Shown here one piece after another: positions 35,213 through 46,456 of a stretch of 64,000 nucleotides of DNA. Position 1 is the stretch's first letter. The number at the start of each line of letters is the position of its first letter. Both the position numbers and the translations under genes were made by a program. Source of the stretch: Parapristionchus giblindavisi (lineage: Eukaryota; Nematoda; Chromadorea; Rhabditida; Diplogasteridae); NCBI GenBank assembly GCA_943737045.1, contig CALSFV010000324.1, positions 62,001-126,000 on the forward strand, given 5' to 3'. Below the pieces are notes generated by a model. The model was given only the letters and a program-made list of their open reading frames with translations, made no database searches and had not been told where the DNA came from.

Positions 35213-38200
35213 CATTGTCAGAGTGGGGTGAGTCAAAATTGGCATACCTTCAAATTGAAATCGCAAGTGTCAATGCATCCAACTCTCGGTCGGTTGCGAT
35301 GTATGATGTCCATGTGAGATTGAATCTGAATGGAAATATATACACAGTAGACACGCAAATGTACTCATAGAACTGGGTGTATTCTTAAATCCAAAGTATT
35401 AGTTAGTAGAAGAATCACGGTAAAACATTCATCTCGTAGACAAAGAAATTATTATACATCACCCTCTCTGAAACTCCCATACACGGACTCATTGTCAGGT
35501 GTTTGAATCCACGCATGATAGTGACAACTCGCGCGCGGGTTAAAGTGAAGTCGCGGTATCACGCGCGACTTAAGGACACTTAAGGCACTCAACAACTCGC
35601 GCGCGACTTACTACAAGTCGCGTGCGACTTACTGTAACTCTTGCGTGGGAGCATAGTTCATTTTTGCGAGTGTTTCCTAAGTACGAAGCATATCATTAAT
35701 TGTTTAATTCTTTGTTATGAATGGTTGAAACGATGTTTCGAGGGCATTTCAACCAAATATAAGAACAATGTGAGAATTCTATCTGATTGTATATTCTTTT
35801 ATGAATTTGTAATAACATTATAGACGTTTTAGGAGAGAAAACCAAATGCAAGTGATTTTAAGCTATTTATGCAGGATCCATCTTCAATAAATGTGTTAAA
35901 AATCAACAAAATTAGAAATGAAATGTCTATAATGTTTGAAAAAATATGTGCAAGATCATTTTCGCTTATGTGACAATGGAGAATGAAAAATTTCCATCAT
36001 GCATCATAGTGACATTAAAAATAGTTTATATAACTGGCACATCAATTTACGAAAGTTCAGTTTGAAAAGTCAGTTCATGATACAATATTTTTTTTAATTG
36101 ACGATATTTCTTACCGTTTCCACGAAGGGCGGATCATTTCTTTTCTCTTCTTTTGACTTTTGATGAATTTATTCGTGCATTAACCTAGCTAGGGCAGCGT
36201 GTGGTTCTTTCTGTCTTTTACTACTGGGCCGGAGCCGTAAACTATATCGCGGCCGGCGAGGTTTTTGTTAATGCATTTTTTTTTATTTCAGATTGAATTT
36301 TCTCATTTTTGAAATTTACCCGTTGCGATTTCTATGGCATTCGAACTTGAAGCACTAGGCTTCATCCTGATATCATGATTAATGTTGTCTTACTTACTGG
36401 TTTTGTGCTGCATGCATCAGAACTTCGTCGACTTCGTTTCTTTCCGATCAATATTTCCGCCATTTTCGAAATGTACCCATTACGGTTTCTACATTACTCG
36501 ATGCGCCAGACTCTAGGCTTCCTCATGATGATACGTTTGAAGCTGTGTTGAATGCCGCGCGCGTGCAGTACGCTGCAAAACTTAGCCTACTTCCTTTTTT
36601 TTCACAAAAATGTTTTCGATCGATGTTTCTGCGATATTTCGAATGTCCCCATTATGATTTATATATTATTCGAAGCAACAGACACTAGGCTTCATCCTAA
36701 TACTATGATTGCCGCTGTATTGACTGCCGCACGCCTACAGTACGACGGTAAACATAGTCGACTTCGCTCTCTTCACTTAAAGCGTTTATTTTCGCTCAAA
36801 ATTTCTGCAATTTTCGAAATGTACCCACTACGGTTTCTACATTACTCGATGCGCCAGACACTAGGCTTCCTCTTTATGATATGTTTCATGTTCTATTGAA
36901 TGCCGCGCGCGTGCAGTACGCTGCATAAACTAGTTGAGGGTGATTTCTCTATAAATAAAGTATTTATTTAATGAAGAAAGTGTCATGCAGTTCGATGATC
37001 ATCTGCACAATATTTTAGCATTATATAAAAAACATTAAAATGCAAAGAAATATTAAATTATTTGATTTTTGATATTATAAATATATGTGTTTGACCCAGC
37101 GTATGACACAACTACAAGGGTGCATACGGTAATTTTCTTAACATTAGCGAATATTAATTAAGCACAGTTTTCTATTCCTATTGTTTATTTTCGTGCTAAT
37201 TCTTGTACCGCATTAGAATCGGTATCATCGATTACGTTGAAAAATGATAAAAATATAATTTTTCTGTTCTTTTGAAATTTCCACAATGCGGTCCCTACAT
37301 TAACCTCTATTTCTTATTAAAAGTTGTTTATTATGTTGCCATAAAGCTACCCGCACTTTCGATAATCTGTTCGTGTATAGCTTATTCGCTGAATTGCTTA
37401 ATCTTTCAAGTTATTCCTCCGGCACTACTGCAGAAGCCCAGATCGCCACAAAATGGGGTGGACGCCTCCCCAGTTCGGCTTGCAGTTGATTATTTGACAC
37501 TCCTAGCAACAACTGGGGAGGGTAGGCCTTCTTCCCCCTATTTTATGCGCCGCCGCCAATCTGGGCTTCTGCAGTATTGCCATTCCTCCTGCTCTGTAAA
37601 GCAGATGTTCAGTGCTTATTTTGTTTGTATTTACAGAATCTGATCATCGCGTCTACGCAGTCAATGAACTGAGTTATGATTATGAAGTAGAAGGAGCCGG
37701 ATGACTGAGGAGGATATATCCATCAAGGATTAATAAGTATGTGTTTAAATATCATTGTAAAGTGCTCAGATGTTTGAATCCATGCTTCATCACGTATAAT
37801 TTGTACAGTTAGTCACTAACTGTTAGTGGCATGATCGTGCATCGTGCATGGATTATCCGTGATCATGTATTGATTCTGAAATGCAAGATCACGGAAAATT
37901 CGAGCATGATCAAGAATCGTGAATGACCATGCATCATCATGGAATTTGCCGGATCATGCATGATTTTACATGTATCCGGGATCATTTAACACCTGAGTAG
38001 TATCGAACGATTGTCAATTTGCTAAATAGTAGCGAAATCTCGTGTCAGTTTTTTTATAAAGTTTACTCTAGTTAATTATTCATTAATTTTTTTCAGAGTC
38101 ACTCTATGATAAATTGAGGATATTTGTTGAATAATGGAGGATGTCTACTGTATATATCAATCGATATTCCTCAGGTAATATATATCTTATTCTTGCTCTT

Positions 38201-41200
38201 TCTAATATTCTTGCTCTTACTAATGATCGTGTGAATTATCACTGCCCTAGCAGTGATCTCCCGCAGGGCTTGCGCCTTGAAGAGCGGGATGTACATTTAC
38301 TAATGATTGGAGTTTTAACATATTGTTGAAAGATTAATTCAATATTGGATATCGATGTATTTATTATTAATCTCTTTTCTTAAGTCAGGAATCACGATTT
38401 ATCTGGTGAATGGGACCATTACATATTCATATCTGCTCATTATAATTATGGATACGCTCTTATGAAACTTAAGGTTAGTAATTTATTGCTCATAATTATA
38501 GTTAGTATATTCCTTATTGATGTATAATGGAAGGGGTGATATATTCCGTATTTGATGATAGTCGAGGTGTAATATGTCCATTACTTATAATATTTACAGG
38601 CAATAAATATTGTGATTAGAAATATGGCCCATGGAGTAATATTATTATTGGACAAGCACAAGTGCAATGGAGATTCTGATCTGTAAGATATTCTATTATC
38701 TGTTACTGAGAGTATTAATGTGGGAGTTTGCTTTTCTTGGAGCTTCACAAATAGACATTAATTTATCTTAACCTTCACACATTTAATTAATTGTTTCAGA
38801 AAAGAAATCGGAATATGATAGGAATATATTATTGGAAGCATATAGTTTGGTCTGATCTTAGTGTGAAGAGGACAATGATGGTTAGTTATTTTCCATGTAA
38901 TATAACTTATTTATTCTTTTATAATTTTCCTTTTTGATTAAAACGTTTCTTTGCAGTGAATCTTACTATATCGAATAATATCAAGAGCTTATCATCATAA
39001 CTATGAAGATTGACTTCATTATTATCTGCCGATTATATCAAGATAATATTAAGCAATTGTTGTGACCATTGTAAATTGTTGTTACCATGTTGGTTGCATT
39101 GTGTTTGTTACGAGTTTTCTCTTCAGTTTCTCGAATTGTTCTCATTAATCTTGTATCTATCTTTTTTTTCGTTCAATAAACAGTGTATATTTTACTATAT
39201 TGAATTTGATCATTACAGTATACTTGAAGTTATGTAAATAAAGCTAGGGCAGAGGAAAGTAGAAGAGGAAGGGAGCGGGTCGCGCACGTCTTATCGACAA
39301 GTCGCGCGCGGGTTATTTACAACTCGCGCGCGGGGTAGTGACAAGTCGCGACGCGCCCGCGTAGCGGCTTGTAACTACCCCGCGCGCGACTTGTCACAAC
39401 CGCGCGCGCGTGTCGCGCAGAAAGTCTGGAGCATGGAATATCGAAGCATGGCATGAATATACTTGTATTCGTGATCATGCAAGGATTTCAACACCAGAGT
39501 AGCACCATTGATTCACTCTTCCAATAATCAGGAATCACGATTTATCTGGTGAATGGGACCATTACATATTCATATCTGCTCATTATAATTATGGATACGC
39601 TCTTATGAAACTTAAGGTTAGTAATTTATTGCTCATAATTATAGTTAGTATATTCCTTATTGATGTATAATGGAAGGGGTGATATATTCCGTATTTGATG
39701 ATAGTCGAGGTGTAATATGTCCATTACTTATAATATTTACAGGCAATAAATATTGTGATTAGAAATATGGCCCATGGAGTAATATTATTATTGGACAAGC
39801 ACAAGTGCAATGGAGATTCTGATCTGTAAGATATTCTATTATCTGTTACTGAGAGTATTAATGTGGGAGTTTGCTTTTCTTGGAGCTTCACAAATAGACA
39901 TTAATTTATCTTAACCTTCACACATTTAATTAATTGTTTCAGAAAAGAAATCGGAATATGATAGGAATATATTATTGGAAGCATATAGTTTGGTCTGATC
40001 TTAGTGTGAAGAGGACAATGATGGTTAGTTATTTTCCATGTAATATAACTTATTTATTCTTTTATAATTTTCCTTTTTGATTAAAACGTTTCTTTGCAGT
40101 GAATCTTACTATATCGAATAATATCAAGAGCTTATCATCATAACTATGAAGATTGACTTCATTATTATCTGCCGATTATATCAAGATAATATTAAGCAAT
40201 TGTTGTGACCATTGTAAATTGTTGTTACCATGTTGGTTGCATTGTGTTTGTTACGAGTTTTCTCTTCAGTTTCTCGAATTGTTCTCATTAATCTTGTATC
40301 TATCTTTTTTTTCGTTCAATAAACAGTGTATATTTTACTATATTGAATTTGATCATTACAGTATACTTGAAGTTATGTAAATAAAGCTAGGGCAGAGGAA
40401 AGTAGAAGAGGAAGGGAGCGGGTCGCGCACGTCTTATCGACAAGTCGCGCGCGGGTTATTTACAACTCGCGCGCGGGGTAGTGACAAGTCGCGACGCGCC
40501 CGCGTAGCGGCTTGTAACTACCCCGCGCGCGACTTGTCACAACCGCGCGCGCGTGTCGCGCAGAAAGTCTGGAGCATGGAATATCGAAGCATGGCATGAA
40601 TATACTTGTATTCGTGATCATGCAAGGATTTCAACACCAGAGTAGCACCATTGATTCACTCTTCCAATAATTGGTACCACTTCACCTTATTTTATTAATA
40701 TAATGGTGTCAATAAATAAATATTATGACTATCGCTCTGAAATTGTAGTTTACGAGAGCGCAGAGAGGGTTAATCGATTCGGTTAGTTCGCATGAAATCA
40801 GCTAACTATACCGTCCCCATTAAATTACTGGAATATTTCTAATTTATTAATTCTAAAAATATTGGTCTCACTGTAAGATACCACCCTCGCATCTCTATAC
40901 AGTACTTTATATTTGATGGAAATACATAAATCATACATGAGCGCCGACATGGGTCCCCCCTCCCCCTGTAAAAATTAGGGCTTTTCGAAAATTTGTGGAA
41001 TGCCCCCTGTAAAAAATGACGTTTAGTTGAAATTTTTGGAAAACAAGTGAAGGCCCACTGTGAAATTAACCATTTTTCGTTCGGATGCCGCCTGGAGAAT
41101 CGAGCTCCAGGTACCCCGCCCATGTATGACATAAACAAACAAACAAACAAACCTCCATGGGATCATTTGCATCGTAGACACAATATTGGCAGCGATACTG

Positions 41201-44200
41201 CTTGCGTGAGGCATGCAGACGGGCGTGCATGTCGAACAGGTCCTGGCTGGAAAAGACGACTTGAATGGGTTACGGTAGTTATTGATTGATGCAGGTTCAT
41301 GCGATCTACGTAAATAAATTGCAAGTGATAGTGGTTTCTTCTCCAATACAATTTTCCCACCAAAATTCTTAGAATCGATTATTTAACAACGAAAAAAACA
41401 AATCTACATTGATACTCACTGAATGGAATAGCTGCACATCCGACAGCACTGATAGATGGGATCCCTCTAAAAAAAGAATTGCTTATTTAAATTAGTTTTA
41501 TCATTCATCTTTAACGTGCAAGTAAACAAATAATAGTACATCCATCTATATTATCGGAACAGTAAATAAAAAGTAAATTACTTTTCGCTTACTACTTACT
41601 ATAAGATTAGCATGAAAAAAGGAACATTGAGCTCAACATTCCCCATTTATAATAAATAATTTATTCCGTACCGTCGTTTCTTGTAAAACGCATATCATTA
41701 TTATTATTATTATTATTATTATTAAAATTGTAAAGATTACAGTAGTCACCCACATTCCTTCCTGATGTAGGGAATCCAAAGCGGTTCACAGTGCTCGGTC
41801 CAACGACGCACTGTGACGTACTCGGGGCCTCTTCTACCGGAATCCTTCGTGCACCACCGATGGCGTCTAATGACTGAAGATCCTCGACTACCGTAGTCTT
41901 TCTCACACCACCGGTCGCGGACACGCTACTTCCCGGCTCCCGGCTTTGGTCGTGTTCAAGACCATCAGCGTTCCAGTCCTGCTGCATCAACTCCATTTCC
42001 ATTTCTTCCGACTTGATGCGCTCACTATCGAACAGATCTTCGAACAGATCAGCCTCCTATAATCAATCGATATTCAGATAAGTGTATTGTAGCCGGACGA
42101 CTTTGGGTTACTGTAATCATAAAACGATATTTGGGTTACTGCATCCGTCAAATCATTGCAACAATAGTTGATAGGTCTATTATAGATGTAAGACTTTGGG
42201 CTACTGTAATCGTAAGACCGTATTTTGGATACTGTACTCGTTAGATCACATTTGGGTTACTGTAGAAAGAACTAGGAATACTATAAGAAGTAAATGTAAT
42301 AATGGTTCAGCAAAGAATAATCGATACCTCCTGTTTGACTACGGTCGCGTAGCTTGAGGTGGGCACTTGGTTGATGGTGTCGAGAGCGTGGCTGTCTGCA
42401 AAGATCAAAGTTCAACCTTTAATTTTAAAGAAGAGATTTAAGATAGTCTTTAATCTCTAATCATCAATGATTGAACGAATTTGAATTTCTTGTTGAGATA
42501 CAATATAGACGGACTAATCGATAGATGAAGATATTTTGATCTGTTAAAGATGGAGAACCTCGAGTTTTTTTTAATTTCGTAATAAGACTGTTCGGATAGA
42601 ATAATAGATTCATCGCACGAATCGAAAGACATATCTGAGATTGATTCACGCTATGTTTAAAAGTCACTATGCGCATTGAAAGTACAACTTTCAAGGCATG
42701 TAGAGAGTACCCATCCAATTTGAATACAGGGTGCGCCATAATTACCCGGACTGTTGTCGCCATATGATTCTCCCCTTGGAAATGTGACTTGAGTGATATG
42801 GTTTATGGTAAAGCTTATCAAGAATATGGGCAGCAGTAATGTACTAGCGAATCTCGTTCTGGTCTCTTTTAGCTCTAACACAGGCCTTGAATCTCTTCTC
42901 GTATGCGACTGCCTATTCCCGCGGGTCAATGTCATCGAGTTCGTCCCATGCCTTGAGAAGGGGAGCCTTGAGGGAGTCGAGGGTCTGGTGATTGTTAGAG
43001 GCCATCTTGGCCTACCACACCTCCAAACAATGCAGTCGAGGAGGTTGAGATCATAGGTCGAAAAGTATGTTACAAAGTACCAAGCCTGACCGGATTTTGA
43101 GCCAAAATTCCTCAAAAAATCGAAAAACCTGACCGCATTTTGTGCCAAAATTTCACAAGAATCCAAAAACCTGACCGCATTTTGAGCCAAATTTGCCAAA
43201 AATAGAAAAACCTGACCGCATTTTGTAAACCGATAACCTAGCTATTCGACCTATGGTTGAGATCGGGGAAGTTCGGAAGCCATTCAGTGTGATGGATTTA
43301 GCCGAGTTCATGGGTAAAAAACCACGACTGGGTGAACTTTGTCATGTGATTGACGACAGAATCTTACCCAAAGGTCTAGTGGTCCTGACCGAAGTGGGTA
43401 TGGTATCGGAGTAGAAGCGCGTGTTCGAGGATGTGCTTGGTATAATACGATTTATTGATCTAGACGCATGGAGTGGCAAAAACGAGAGAGGACTTTCAAG
43501 TTGGGCAAACAGCAGCTAAAACCTTGGCTTATTGTGGTTGACTGATATTACCCATGACCCCAACTCACTTGTAGGATTCTGCAGGATCAGAGGCAATGAC
43601 TATGTTGTTCTTGATATTCAGGTTGCCTTTGAAGGTAAGATATTCTCTTCACTGAACATCGTGCTGATGTGCGCGGACCTGGCATAACACAGAAACAGTT
43701 GACGGTGCCGTTCTCAGCGGTGCTTGATCTGCCGCTTATTCGGTTCATACAGTTTACGGTACTTGTAACGGAGAAGAGTCAGCTGAGACTTGAGGAGATG
43801 ACGAAGGGAAGTGTTCGAGATATCGAGATTCCAGATGGTCTACTTGTGGTTTCGAAACAACATCTTTCGGATGCGATCTCGGTTCGTAGCGGTGGAAACA
43901 GAGATCCGTCTACCTCTGCCCCGACGTTCCTTGTCAGTACCAAGATCTTGGTACACGATACCGGTATCGGATACAGCCGACTCGTGAACGCCGAGCTGAT
44001 GAACGATGACACTCTGTTCTTGTACACTTGCGAATGATGGGTCATTGTTGACATGACTTCCTCATTACTAGAAGACTTGACCAACTGACTTGAAACCTTG
44101 CATACGGAGTGGCCAATGATCATTCATCATGATACTACAATAGGGGTTGCGCATATGCATTGGATGCATAGGAATCATAATGGTGAAATCAGTCCGGGTA

Positions 44201-46456
44201 ATTATGGCGCACCCTGTAATTTCCTCTCTCATTTTCTCATTATCCCTTACGCCAATTACCATATAATATAACAAGAGCCAACATGCTTATCGTGGCGGGA
44301 GTCAGTCATGCCAACTCAAGGGTCTCCCTCTTTAAAAAATCATGAGAAAAAATAGATGTGAGAGAGTGTGTAAACCGATGCAAGTTTTCTCCATTTCTTA
44401 TTTCATAACTCCGTTGATGAATAATAACAATCAATAATCGATCGATACTTACTGTTGGGTAGATCGATTTGCCCATTCAATTGATCATTATGAAGAGGAG
44501 GAGTGGTCGGGACTTGGCACGAATTCTAAACAAACAGTAAATCAATATGATTTGCTTTAAATGTAAACAAAAAATTGTTCTATATACAGTAGACAAAAGG
44601 CTTTGAGACCATACATTTTCGATGCCCTCACCGAATTATTTTTATATAGTGGGTCAATTTAGAAAAATCGTTATTTTTCGCTTAACTTGTAATCTTTCAC
44701 ATAAAAATAAGCTGTATATAGTGGGTCGACCCTGAAAATTAGCAGAATATAGTGGGTCAATCCTCACACTGTGAGGGCATGAAAATGTATGTTTGAGACC
44801 ATGCAGTCTACCCCTTATTTTGAAATCTGTGCAATCTAAAATTTATCAACCAAAAGTTCATAGATTTTTTAACCAAAACGGCTCAATATTATTCCTACAA
44901 GCCCAAAATTTCAGGGCAATATAGACAATATACACGAAACATTGGTTCGCTTTTTTCTTAAAAATTTCTCGCACAACCCAAATTTAGTCTTTCCCTTTGC
45001 CTCTTTCTTTATAATGATCTAGTTTATATTATATGGTATGAATACCAACCGTTTCAGGAGCCATAGTCGAAGTCGTGGCGGAACTAACGAGTCCATTCTT
45101 TATATCCTCTCCACCATCATTGTTCGTGACTCTATCTTCATCCTCATCTCCCGACTCCTCTCGTTCTCCACAGTCCACAGGAGTAATGGACGCGAATCCG
45201 AACGAGCTCTGAAAAGTCCGAATGAGGTGTCAAATGGAAAATATATATATTTATTATTCGATTGTAACACTGTATTATTGAATCATTACTGATAGTACTA
45301 CACTACCTACACCCGGTAAATTTAACTGCGAATTACAGTATATTACTTGCGGTATTATGCTTAACACTCTGGCAAAAACTAGAGTTGCCTAATGGGTAGC
45401 TTCCTACGTATGGAAGTAAATTTGCGTCATTATACAAAAATACTTTCAAAAACGATCACATCGCCTTCGAAGGGGATATCATACATGGGCGGCTATTGCC
45501 GCTGGAAAGTAGAATCGGGTAGGTCGGAGGCAAGAATGGGGCATGTAAATGTAATAATTTCACTTCGCGGGTCATTTTTGAATGATGTTTGAGAAAATCG
45601 GGTGGGTCTTGTCGCTAGCGGCAAGACCGCTCACGTATGGGGGGATATGATATCGAAGTAAAGAATATAAAATACGTTATGGAAAAAAAACATCTGTACG
45701 TATGTACGTACGTACGGAATGTTCATGTTTCACTCGCATACGTGGGCACCACTGCCGCTAGCGGCAATACACCCCCGATTTTTGGCATTCGACCCCCGAT
45801 TTTCCGAAAAAAACTCACTCAAAATGACGTATAAATGCTCCATTTTTTTTGCTTCCGACCTCCCGATTTTCATTTCCAGCGGCAATGCCCGCCCACATAT
45901 GTTTCACTCTGCGTGAGCGGTCAGTTATTCAACGAACTCGAATATGTTTCACTATGTATTTAATACATTTTGCACACTCTCCATCCAATTCCTTTCCATC
46001 TTCCTTGACATAGTTTTGAAAACAATATTATCAATCACACAAAGGTGGCTAATGCATCGTTGCAGTTGCCTTACGTGCCTACGCCGTAACCTCCTCCGCT
46101 CCTCCGCTGAGTCTTCGGTGTTACGGTGGAGGTTACGGCGTAGGCAAATGCAATGATGCATAACCCATCTATATCTGATTCTTAAAAAATGGTTGCAGAA
46201 AGATATCAACTCACTCTATCTTTCATACAACACCAAAATTCTGTTACATGTGGGGAATTTGAATGACTGATTATCAAACTCTTGACTCTTATACATATCA
46301 CCCCTACTCATTATATTTGAGTGAATAAATAAGTAAATAAATCAAAACAAGAAGACTCACCAATCGTGTCACAATCTCCTCAACGACCATGTTTCTCGCC
46401 AGCTTCACGAGCAGAAACCGATTAGTGGCGTGAAGACGCGCCTTCGCTGATGTCAT
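30509..46456 (-). CDS. Multi-C2H2 zinc-finger protein, tandem copy 1, about 486 aa
   Basis: Exons (complement): 46361-46456, 45050-45208, 44453-44525, 42328-42395, 41754-42056, 41420-41466, 41153-41246, 35248-35325, 34362-34422, 32246-32388 (or 33530-33597), 31912-31989, 31500-31592, 31239-31353, 30509-30561. Every junction is in phase. It starts MTSAKARLHATNRFLLVK, then an acidic region (GDEDEDR) and a long exon starting EADLFEDLFDSERIKSEE. Fingers are CRMCSYSIH..HARLH; CQYCVYDANDPME|IQSHMDIIH, split across a 5.8-kb intron; CKLCNLFVE|...H; and CVHCSFLHYNK|EEMIEHNKKTH. The gene ends YKEEPPAQ...GI. Spacing is Cx2C-x11/12-Hx3/4H. I infer a nuclear DNA- or RNA-binding protein. The exon at 31239-31353 ends in phase 1. 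Copy 2 continues into two more fingers here, which copy 1 lacks. The ortholog is not identified. Confidence 0.7.
30646..30853. mobile_element. CATACATGGGCG-type MITE
   Basis: Contains CCCCCTGTAAAATTAGGGCTT, CGGATACCCGCTGTAGAATC and ends GTACCCCGCCCATGTATG. It lies in the 3'-terminal intron of zinc-finger copy 1. Other copies: 33813, 40932 and 57375. Confidence 0.7.
32005..32092. repeat. (AAT)n microsatellite
   Basis: About 80 bp of AAT units in the intron between the exons at 31912 and 32246. The homologous intron of copy 2 has a shorter tract at 50276-50320. Confidence 0.9.
32969..33494. mobile_element. CATACATTTTC-type element split by a tRNA-like insertion
   Basis: The left part has CCCTCACCGAATTATTTTTATA and TATAGTGGG, and the right part TATATAGTGGGTCAATCCTC and GAAAATGTATG. 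The intervening 33090-33456 begins GGCGGTTCATTGG and ends TTATTGAACCGC. On the minus strand it contains a B-box-like GTAGGTTCGAATCCCAACC. Confidence 0.6.
33530..33597 (-). CDS. Alternative version of the VAKRPPTAP exon, copy 1
   Basis: Encodes AKRPPTAPFLTGRSKFVKMA and ends with CCT before a strong GTAAGT donor. It enters in phase 1 and leaves in phase 0, exactly like the exon at 32246-32388. It can replace that exon but cannot be spliced together with it, because its exit phase does not fit the other exon's entry phase. Confidence 0.5.
33640..33728 (-). mobile_element. 3' tail of a retroelement-like repeat with (ATT)n end
   Basis: On the minus strand: GCGACGGACATCCTTC, TCTAACAGATAT, CCCATCCCCGATG, TTGAAGGAATAAATATTATT. 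Copies with the same end are at 54145-54280 and 55870-55990, each followed by ATT/AAT units. This is the mark of a non-LTR element or SINE with a simple-repeat tail. Confidence 0.55.
33813..33963. mobile_element. CATACATGGGCG-type MITE with perfect 8-bp TSD
   Basis: Element CATACATTGGCG...GGCCATGTATA is flanked by CTCTAAAT at 33805-33812 and 33964-33971. Intronic in zinc-finger copy 1. Confidence 0.85.
34512..34976. mobile_element. 465-bp foldback element (TAAAGGTGGGCGCGTGAAAA termini)
   Basis: AAAGGTGGGCGCGTGAAAACGAAT mirrors ATTCGTTTTCACGCGCCCACCTA at the right end. The inner arms share GCGCAAACCGG, GCATAGCCTTGCC and their complements. Confidence 0.75.
35106..35247. mobile_element. Family A MITE with (GA)n at the apex
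   Basis: Arms CTCTCCGCTCTGACAACGCTC and GCATTGTCAGAGTGGGGTGAG flank about 28 bp of GA repeat. The homologous intron of copy 2 has the same MITE with a longer GA tract (57190-57250), so it was present before the gene duplication. Confidence 0.75.
36310..36925. repeat. About 174-bp tandem repeat, 3-4 units
   Basis: The landmark GAAATGTACCCATTACGGTT and CACTAGGCTTCATCCT recur near 36314, 36470, 36643 and 36817, with spacing of 156-174 bp. A further partial copy is at 37270. Confidence 0.7.
37427..37573. mobile_element. 150-bp MITE, TA target site
   Basis: CTGCAGAAGCCCAGAT and ATCTGGGCTTCTGCAG are perfect terminal inverted repeats flanked by TA, as in Tc1/mariner MITEs. Confidence 0.8.
38134..38815 (+). 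CDS. Possible small spliced gene inside the CGCG-bounded segment
   Basis: ATG at about 38134 encodes MEDVYCIYQSIFL, and a GTAATA donor follows. A TAAGTCAG acceptor then joins in phase to NHDLSGEWDHYIFISAHYNY and YALMKLK. After a GTTAGT donor and TTTACAG acceptor comes AINIVIRNMAHGVILLLDKH. A last acceptor gives LKEIGI and a stop. Splice sites are good and phases match, but the protein of about 85 residues resembles nothing I know and other frames of the last exon are also open. The second and later exons are repeated in the downstream 1143-bp copy, without the first exon. Confidence 0.3.
38385..40670. repeat. Apparently exact 1143-bp tandem duplication
   Basis: 38385-39527 and 39528-40670 appear identical base for base wherever I compared them, including the CGCG palindrome near the end. 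The units begin TCAGGAATCACGATTTATC. Either the event is very recent, or the assembly has duplicated a hard-to-read palindromic region. Confidence 0.9.
39270..39425. repeat. CGCG-rich palindrome
   Basis: CGCGCGGGTTATTTACAACTCGCGCGCGGGGTAG faces CTACCCCGCGCGCGACTTGT across a short loop. It stands out against AT-rich surroundings. It is repeated at 40413-40568, and a related block lies at 35524-35640. Confidence 0.8.
40932..41128. mobile_element. CATACATGGGCG-type M ITE beside a zinc-finger exon
   Basis: Flanked by ACATAAAT and ACATAAAC (7 of 8 match). Copy 2 lacks it at the same place (58010-58050, GGAAATAAATAAATAAATAA), giving an empty site. It lies 24 bp from the end of the exon at 41153. 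Confidence 0.85.
42727..44216 (-). mobile_element. Tc1/mariner transposon with decayed transposase
   Basis: TIRs CAGGGTGCGCCATAATTACC and its complement are flanked by TA. On the minus strand WLPNFPDLNLLDCIVW matches the conserved third-aspartate region of mariner transposases, followed by a degenerate LDSLKAPLLKAWDELDDID and YEKRFKACVRAKR. Stops and an inserted repeat (43052-43255) break the frame, so it cannot encode an active enzyme. It lies in an intron of zinc-finger copy 1, and I find no counterpart in copy 2. Confidence 0.8.
43052..43255. mobile_element. CATAGGTCGAA minisatellite MITE with 8-bp TSD
   Basis: TIRs CATAGGTCGAA and TTCGACCTATG, with TSD GTTGAGAT at 43044-43051 and 43256-43263. 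Inside are three to four tandem units of about 42 bp (CCTGACCGCATTTTGAGCC, AAAATTTCAC, AATCGAAAAA). It is inserted into the transposase relic, within the PDLN region. Confidence 0.9.
44610..44791. mobile_element. CATACATTTTC-type MITE with 8-bp TSD
   Basis: TIRs CATACATTTTC and GAAAATGTATG, TSD TTTGAGAC. Copy 2 has no insert at the equivalent position near 60330. Internal TATATAGTGGGTC repeats. Confidence 0.85.
45480..45639. mobile_element. CATACATGGGCGG / CCGCTAGCGGCAA MITE
   Basis: Flanks GGGGATAT (left) and GGGGGATAT (right). Copy 2 reads AAGGGGATATGATATCG uninterrupted near 61056, the empty site. Confidence 0.8.
45737..45901. mobile_element. Second MITE of the CCGCTAGCGGCAA family
   Basis: CATACGTGGGCACCACTGCC...GCCCGCCCACATATG, flanked by TTTCACTC on both sides (one extra base on the left). 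The equivalent place in copy 2 (61265-61280) has a single ATGTTTCACTC. Confidence 0.8.
46035..46165. mobile_element. Palindromic repeat TGCATCGTTGCAGTTGCC
   Basis: GTGCCTACGCCGTAACCTCC mirrors GGAGGTTACGGCGTAGGC. It is shared with copy 2 at 61397-61530, so it predates the duplication. Another, interrupted copy is at 56045-56480. Confidence 0.7.

Larger units (their letters stand above)
35490..40655. mobile_element. Large CGCG-rich inverted-terminus segment inside a zinc-finger intron
   Basis: The left end (GGTGTTTGAATCCACGCATG, then CTCGCGCGCGGG) resembles the complement of the right ends at 39512 and 40655 (CATGCAAGGATTTCAACACC, preceded by CGCGCGCGACTTGTCAC). A 240-bp palindrome with similar ends is internal (37762-38008). 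The segment sits in the 5.8-kb intron between the exons at 41153 and 35325. No transposase is recognised. Confidence 0.5.

Noticed and set aside
34994..35370. Frames with RERERE or SLSLSL runs
   Set aside because: They come from the GA repeat at the apex of a family A MITE; likewise 56925-57279.
39010..40380. Two identical 75-codon frames starting MTSLLSADYIK
   Set aside because: They are identical only because of the 1143-bp duplication. The frame crosses plausible splice sites and an AT-rich tail.
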